A DNA stretch of 64,000 nt from the NCBI GenBank assembly GCA_001970955.1, contig MPUH01000216.1, positions 1-64,000 of the forward strand. The letters are read 5' to 3'. The DNA comes from Stentor coeruleus. Taxonomy: Eukaryota > Ciliophora > Heterotrichea > Heterotrichida > Stentoridae. The translations under genes and the position numbers were made by a program. This document shows, in pieces, positions 60,797-64,000 of the stretch (within the stretch, counting starts at the first letter, position 1; every line of letters begins with the position of its first letter). The notes beneath the pieces are model-generated. The model was not told the DNA's origin. It did no database searches and saw only the letters and a program-made list of their open reading frames with translations.

Positions 60797-61708
60797 TTAA
60801 TCTTTTATCCAACTTGGTCCTGATACAAGGTTAACAACAGATACTCTAGACTTTTCTTGCAGATCTTTGATTTTTTTGATAAAAGATATTGTTGGTAATG
60901 TACACGAAAGAGACATTTTCTTTTGAGGAGAAACATCTTTGATATAATTGCTAGCCATTTTATAATCTTTGAGATTAAGTAAGTATATTTTGCCTGAAAG
61001 GTCTTCAATCCAATTACATTTCATTTGTGTGATTTTTATGTTGTATTCTTTAATAAAATATTTTTCAAGTAAATAAACTAAATACATCATCTTATTATCA
61101 ATAGTTGGAGTACTAATCAAAGTCTTTGAGCAAGGATCACTGCTTACAACCAAATATTTCAACCTTTCTATGTTTTTCTTTAAAATCAAGCTCTTACTTA
61201 AGTTTTTTTCAGGTTTTTTTCTCATTAAAAAAGTTTTAACTTTTTGCGACAACGTGTATTCTGATTTATATATAGAAGTTGTCATATTTCTTATATACTT
61301 TTGTATGATCTGACCTTTATTTTGTGATAAATTTGATTCCCATGTATAATCGCATTCAGCAGGTGAAAAAAGTAAGAAAATCTTATCACGATAAGCAGAA
61401 TTATGTTTTGTTTTACATACAGCAATAGGTACACCACTAGAATAATTTGTATTTGAAGCAAATAGTATAAATGATTCAGAGATTGCTTGTTGGGTTAGGT
61501 TTTCACGAATTAGTAACTCACCTGTGCGATAATCAGTACAAAAAAGTGTTGGAGTTTTAAACCCGAAACCAATGACAATCATTTCAGGGATATTCAAATA
61601 TACTTTTGTACATTTTGACATCAGCATTAAAGCCTGGTAGAATTTTAATTCGAATTTGAAAAGCTTCTTTAAATTCACACTTTTAATACTTGCAATTGAA
61701 CTATCCAT
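60797..61708 (-). CDS. Unknown 303-aa protein
   Basis: I do not recognise this protein. It is mixed alpha/beta by composition, with hydrophobic strands such as MIVIGFGFKTPTLFC and IFLLFSPAE. A basic middle follows (residues ~155-175, LMRKKPEKNLSKSLILKK), then a segment IKITQMKCNWIEDLSGKIYLLNL that resembles an antiparallel beta hairpin. No signal peptide, membrane helix, coiled coil or catalytic motif is seen. Length and codon use look like a genuine single-exon gene. A fast-evolving or ciliate-specific protein is likely. Confidence 0.7.
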   Translation of the reverse strand: MDSSIASIKSVNLKKLFKFELKFYQALMLMSKCTKVYLNIPEMIVIGFGFKTPTLFCTDYRTGELLIRENLTQQAISESFILFASNTNYSSGVPIAVCKTKHNSAYRDKIFLLFSPAECDYTWESNLSQNKGQIIQKYIRNMTTSIYKSEYTLSQKVKTFLMRKKPEKNLSKSLILKKNIERLKYLVVSSDPCSKTLISTPTIDNKMMYLVYLLEKYFIKEYNIKITQMKCNWIEDLSGKIYLLNLKDYKMASNYIKDVSPQKKMSLSCTLPTISFIKKIKDLQEKSRVSVVNLVSGPSWIKD

Positions 61709-62096
61709 GATTCGATATATATTTTATCATATGATTTCAGATATGTTATTTATATGCTATATTATATATGAAATTGTTTATAATACAAGCACAAAAATAT
61801 TCTAACTACTATTTGTATCTTCGAGCTAATAATTTATATTTTATTTAACCTCAAATCAAAATAATAACTACAAAAATTATAATTATCAAAACTAATCCTA
61901 TAATCTACCTATCTAAAAATATTTATAAAACTCTAAGTCAACCTTCATAATAAAACCATCACATTCCAAAATATTTCAATCAAAAAAAAATACCCAAAAT
62001 TGATCCAAAAAGCTAGCACCTAATACCTAAAATTCAAAAAAATCAAAAAAACCAATCAAACCTTATTAAAAAAATATAAAATCATCACAGTTATAA
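61709..62096. other. Divergent spacer
   Basis: 388 bases, A/C-rich from about 61800 to the next ATG. Nothing recognised. Confidence 0.55.
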
Positions 62097-62636
62097 ATGT
62101 CTGCTGAAATAAGACGCATCCTAAACAATGAAGAAGAACTTATAAACATAAGTAGACCTATATTTCAAGCAGTTGACGTAGATAATTCAGAATATATCGA
62201 TGAAAAAGAACTTTATCAAATGATGTGTAATACAGCTTCTGAATTTCAAATAGCAAATCCTACACTTGAAGAAGTACAAACAACAATGCAGAGTTTAGAT
62301 AGAAATAGAGATGGAAAGATATCTTTAGATGAATATATAGAACTTGTTAAAGGTCTTTTAAGGGAAATGCTTAAAGGAGAAACTGACGCACAAGATAATG
62401 GGAATGAAAAAAAAGCTGAAGAGCAAATCAATAAACAATTGCAGATGTTTGAAAAGTATTTGGAGGAAAGTGGAATTACTATGGCTTTTCAGCTGATCTT
62501 TGCTGAGATACTTACGAAGAAGATTGAGCCTAATAATGTTTTTACTTATACTGCAATGAGACTTAGACAGATTGGCAAGGAAATAGCGCATTTACTCCCG
62601 AAGAACCTTACTGCAAATATCTCTGAAAGCACTTAA
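62097..62636 (+). CDS. EF-hand Ca2+-binding protein
   Basis: The 179-aa protein has two clear EF-hands in its N-terminal half. Loops DVDNSEYIDEKE (near residue 28) and DRNRDGKISLDE (near 67) carry the expected acidic residues at positions 1, 3, 5, 9 and 12, with Ser or Asp at position 5 and Glu at 12. Residues 90-179 are helical and lack further clean loops. It resembles calbindin or calmodulin-like sensors but is too divergent to name. It is probably a cytosolic Ca2+ sensor. Confidence 0.88.
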   Translation: MSAEIRRILNNEEELINISRPIFQAVDVDNSEYIDEKELYQMMCNTASEFQIANPTLEEVQTTMQSLDRNRDGKISLDEYIELVKGLLREMLKGETDAQDNGNEKKAEEQINKQLQMFEKYLEESGITMAFQLIFAEILTKKIEPNNVFTYTAMRLRQIGKEIAHLLPKNLTANISEST

Positions 62637-62956
62637 TATTTAGCAAGGAACCTTTAGTTAGGTAATAAAAGTTGTTGGTTTTTAATATTTTTGATTTTAT
62701 GCAAGAGTTTTTTAATTTTCATCTATAAATCATATCAAACTTATAAGTATTTCCCCATTCTTAAACCTCAAACAAATTTCCCCTATCCCAGTAATCTAAA
62801 AAACCTCAATCAATACTTATAGAAATCAATTATATATAAAACCTTCCTATAAAAAAATACTCTAAATCCTATCCAAACTCATTAAAGCATCTTCCCCCAT
62901 AATGTAAAAACTCAACACTAATATCTAAATTTTTTCCATAATACCAATGGAATATA
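62637..62956. other. Spacer
   Basis: 320 bases, A/C-rich in the right two-thirds. Nothing recognised. Confidence 0.5.
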
Positions 62957-63595
62957 ATGTCGAGATTCAACCCATACAACGACAATGGAGGCACTGTTGT
63001 AGCTGTAGCCCAAGGTTCCCGAGTTGTAATAGGTGGTGACACGCGTATATCAAATGGTTACAACATCTTAAGCAGAAATTACAATAAAGTAACCCAATTG
63101 ACATCGACAACTTTTATAGCAACATCAGGTCAAGTCACCGATGCTCAAGCTTTACATAAGCTTTTACTAGCAAAAGTTGCTTTATATAAACACCAGCATG
63201 GTAATGAGCCTTCCTTAAGAGCTCTATCAAAACTTCTTTGTGTTACTTTATATTCAAGAAGATTCTTCCCTTATTACACTTTCAACCTTTTATGCGGTGT
63301 TGATGATGATGGACAAGGTAAAGTTTTTGGCTATGATGCTATTGGAAGTTTTGATGAACTTAAATACGGGGCACAAGGAAGTGGGCAACAATTGAGTATA
63401 AGCATATTAGACAATCAAATGAAAGGGACTAATAGAACTGACAGCTATAGTTTTAATAGTGACCCTGTTGGACTTGTTAAAGATGTGTTTAATGCTATAG
63501 CAGAGAGGGATATTTATACTGGTGATCATGTGCTTATTTGGGATGTGAGTCCTCAAGGGATTAATCAATCAACTTTTAGACTTAGGTCAGATTAA
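62957..63595 (+). CDS. PSMB1: 20S proteasome subunit beta type-1 (beta-6)
   Basis: The 212-aa protein is the beta-6 subunit of the 20S core. FNPYNDNGGTVVAVA at the N-terminus, GGDTRISNGYNILSRNYNK, and especially LYSRRFFPYYTFNLLCGVD-x-DG-x-GKVFGYDAIGS match beta-6 closely. The short propeptide ending in NGGT is family-typical. Beta-6 is a non-catalytic ring member, needed for assembly rather than cleavage. It acts in cytosolic and nuclear protein turnover. A COMM-domain gene starts 28 bases downstream on the same strand. Confidence 0.97.
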   Translation: MSRFNPYNDNGGTVVAVAQGSRVVIGGDTRISNGYNILSRNYNKVTQLTSTTFIATSGQVTDAQALHKLLLAKVALYKHQHGNEPSLRALSKLLCVTLYSRRFFPYYTFNLLCGVDDDGQGKVFGYDAIGSFDELKYGAQGSGQQLSISILDNQMKGTNRTDSYSFNSDPVGLVKDVFNAIAERDIYTGDHVLIWDVSPQGINQSTFRLRSD

Positions 63596-63623
63596 ATCAT
63601 TATCTTATTTGATTTAGAGATAA

Positions 63624-64000
63624 ATGGACGAATTACTTGATACTGTTGATTGGCTTCAAGATGTCTCAGAAGCTGTGTTGACTAGTTTATTTGAATATAG
63701 TTTAGGGTTTCTTCAAGGGAAAGTTGATAAAAAAACCCTTGGGCAATTAGCGGATTCTTTAGAAAAAACTCCAGAAAGCACAGAGAGGGTTTTAGAAGCT
63801 TTAGGATTTATGATCACAAGTATTTGCACAGGGAGGACTATTCCTGATATTCCCTGGGCACCTGCGCTACAGAGTTTTGTTAAAGAAAACCAAGGAGAAA
63901 TCAAACTTTCTTATTCATTGAATTCACTCCACAACCCATTGCAAAGCACTTTTAAAGACTTTGATTGGAGATTTGAAGTACAAACTAGTTCACGTGCAGT
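63624..64000 (+). CDS. COMM-domain protein, partial (3' end outside window)
   Basis: The frame is open from ATG to the window edge (at least 125 codons). The N-terminal ~90 residues are helical, as in the HN domain of COMMD proteins. Then KDFDWRFEVQTSSRA appears, a good match to the start of the COMM domain (Trp followed by a conserved beta strand and Ser). COMMD proteins form the Commander complex, which recycles membrane proteins from endosomes. Which COMMD it is cannot be decided without the C-terminus. It lies 28 bases after PSMB1. Confidence 0.75.
   Translation, partial: MDELLDTVDWLQDVSEAVLTSLFEYSLGFLQGKVDKKTLGQLADSLEKTPESTERVLEALGFMITSICTGRTIPDIPWAPALQSFVKENQGEIKLSYSLNSLHNPLQSTFKDFDWRFEVQTSSRA

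Noticed and set aside
1-64000. TGA read as tryptophan (Blepharisma-type code)
   Set aside because: All intact genes, including several near 1000 codons, encode Trp only with TGG, and none needs TGA inside. One TGA in the doubtful voltage-sensor locus is not enough.
1-64000. CRISPR arrays, bacterial operons, retroelements or transposons
   Set aside because: None seen; the window is eukaryotic, and no reverse transcriptase, integrase or transposase motif was recognised.

Overview
This window is the left end of an AT-rich macronuclear chromosome from a ciliate, almost certainly a heterotrich and most likely Stentor or a close relative. Four things support this. The window opens with C-strand telomere repeats of the unit CCCTAACA (bases 1-18). 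Seven introns can be placed, all exactly 15 nt, GT..AG, with an A at position 10. Genes are packed on both strands with short spacers. The standard genetic code fits: Trp is TGG throughout the intact genes, stops are nearly all TAA or TAG with one plausible TGA, and no domain-coherent gene needs an in-frame TGA except one doubtful locus. The organism name is an inference; the telomere unit and tiny introns are also known from Blepharisma, where TGA codes for Trp.

Layout. 0.1-1.9 kb: a membrane-anchored cyclic-nucleotide phosphodiesterase whose 3' end faces the telomere. 2.6-17.4 kb: mostly unrecognised coiled-coil proteins, with a TBC-domain Rab GAP, an IQ-motif protein and an EF-hand-like protein. 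17.7-22.3 kb: mitochondrial ADP/ATP carrier, tRNA-Gly(GCC), SUMO, and a CFAP119-like protein. 22.5-40.8 kb: five tandem, same-strand paralogs of about 990-1020 aa made of TPR repeats with a distinctive C-terminal RPE(V/I)PW(L/M) block. I do not recognise this family, and it is the strongest novelty candidate here. 41.2-45.8 kb: FAHD1-type acylpyruvase, protein phosphatase 1 catalytic subunit, and a Piwi protein with an intact DEDH tetrad. 46.5-52.4 kb: coiled-coil/EF-hand protein, MORN-repeat protein, a small basic ORF, a decayed AGC-kinase copy, and a LITAF-domain protein. 53.3-64 kb: a possibly myristoylated ubiquitin-like protein, a probable PP1 regulator (SILK plus RVxF), a DYRK kinase, a small V-ATPase-f/RNASEK-like membrane protein, a damaged-looking voltage-sensor protein, a coiled-coil protein, a probable rhomboid pseudoprotease, an unknown 303-aa protein, an EF-hand protein, proteasome subunit beta-6, and the start of a COMM-domain protein.

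Functional themes. Signalling and ciliary/cortical functions dominate: cyclic-nucleotide breakdown, Ca2+-binding EF-hand proteins, PP1 with a candidate regulator 11 kb away, a DYRK kinase, and MORN, IQ and coiled-coil scaffolds. Housekeeping genes (carrier, SUMO, FAHD1, proteasome, tRNA) are interspersed. There is no operon logic, although some same-strand neighbours are only 28-43 nt apart.

Two whole-window features stand out. Six single Ns each separate two near-identical flanking copies, which looks like unmerged contig overlaps; one of these falsely lengthens a TPR gene by 53 codons. Plus-strand base composition also flips between C-over-G and G-over-C blocks roughly every 0.4-1 kb, regardless of gene strand. 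All protein calls are from reading motifs by eye; no searches were run.
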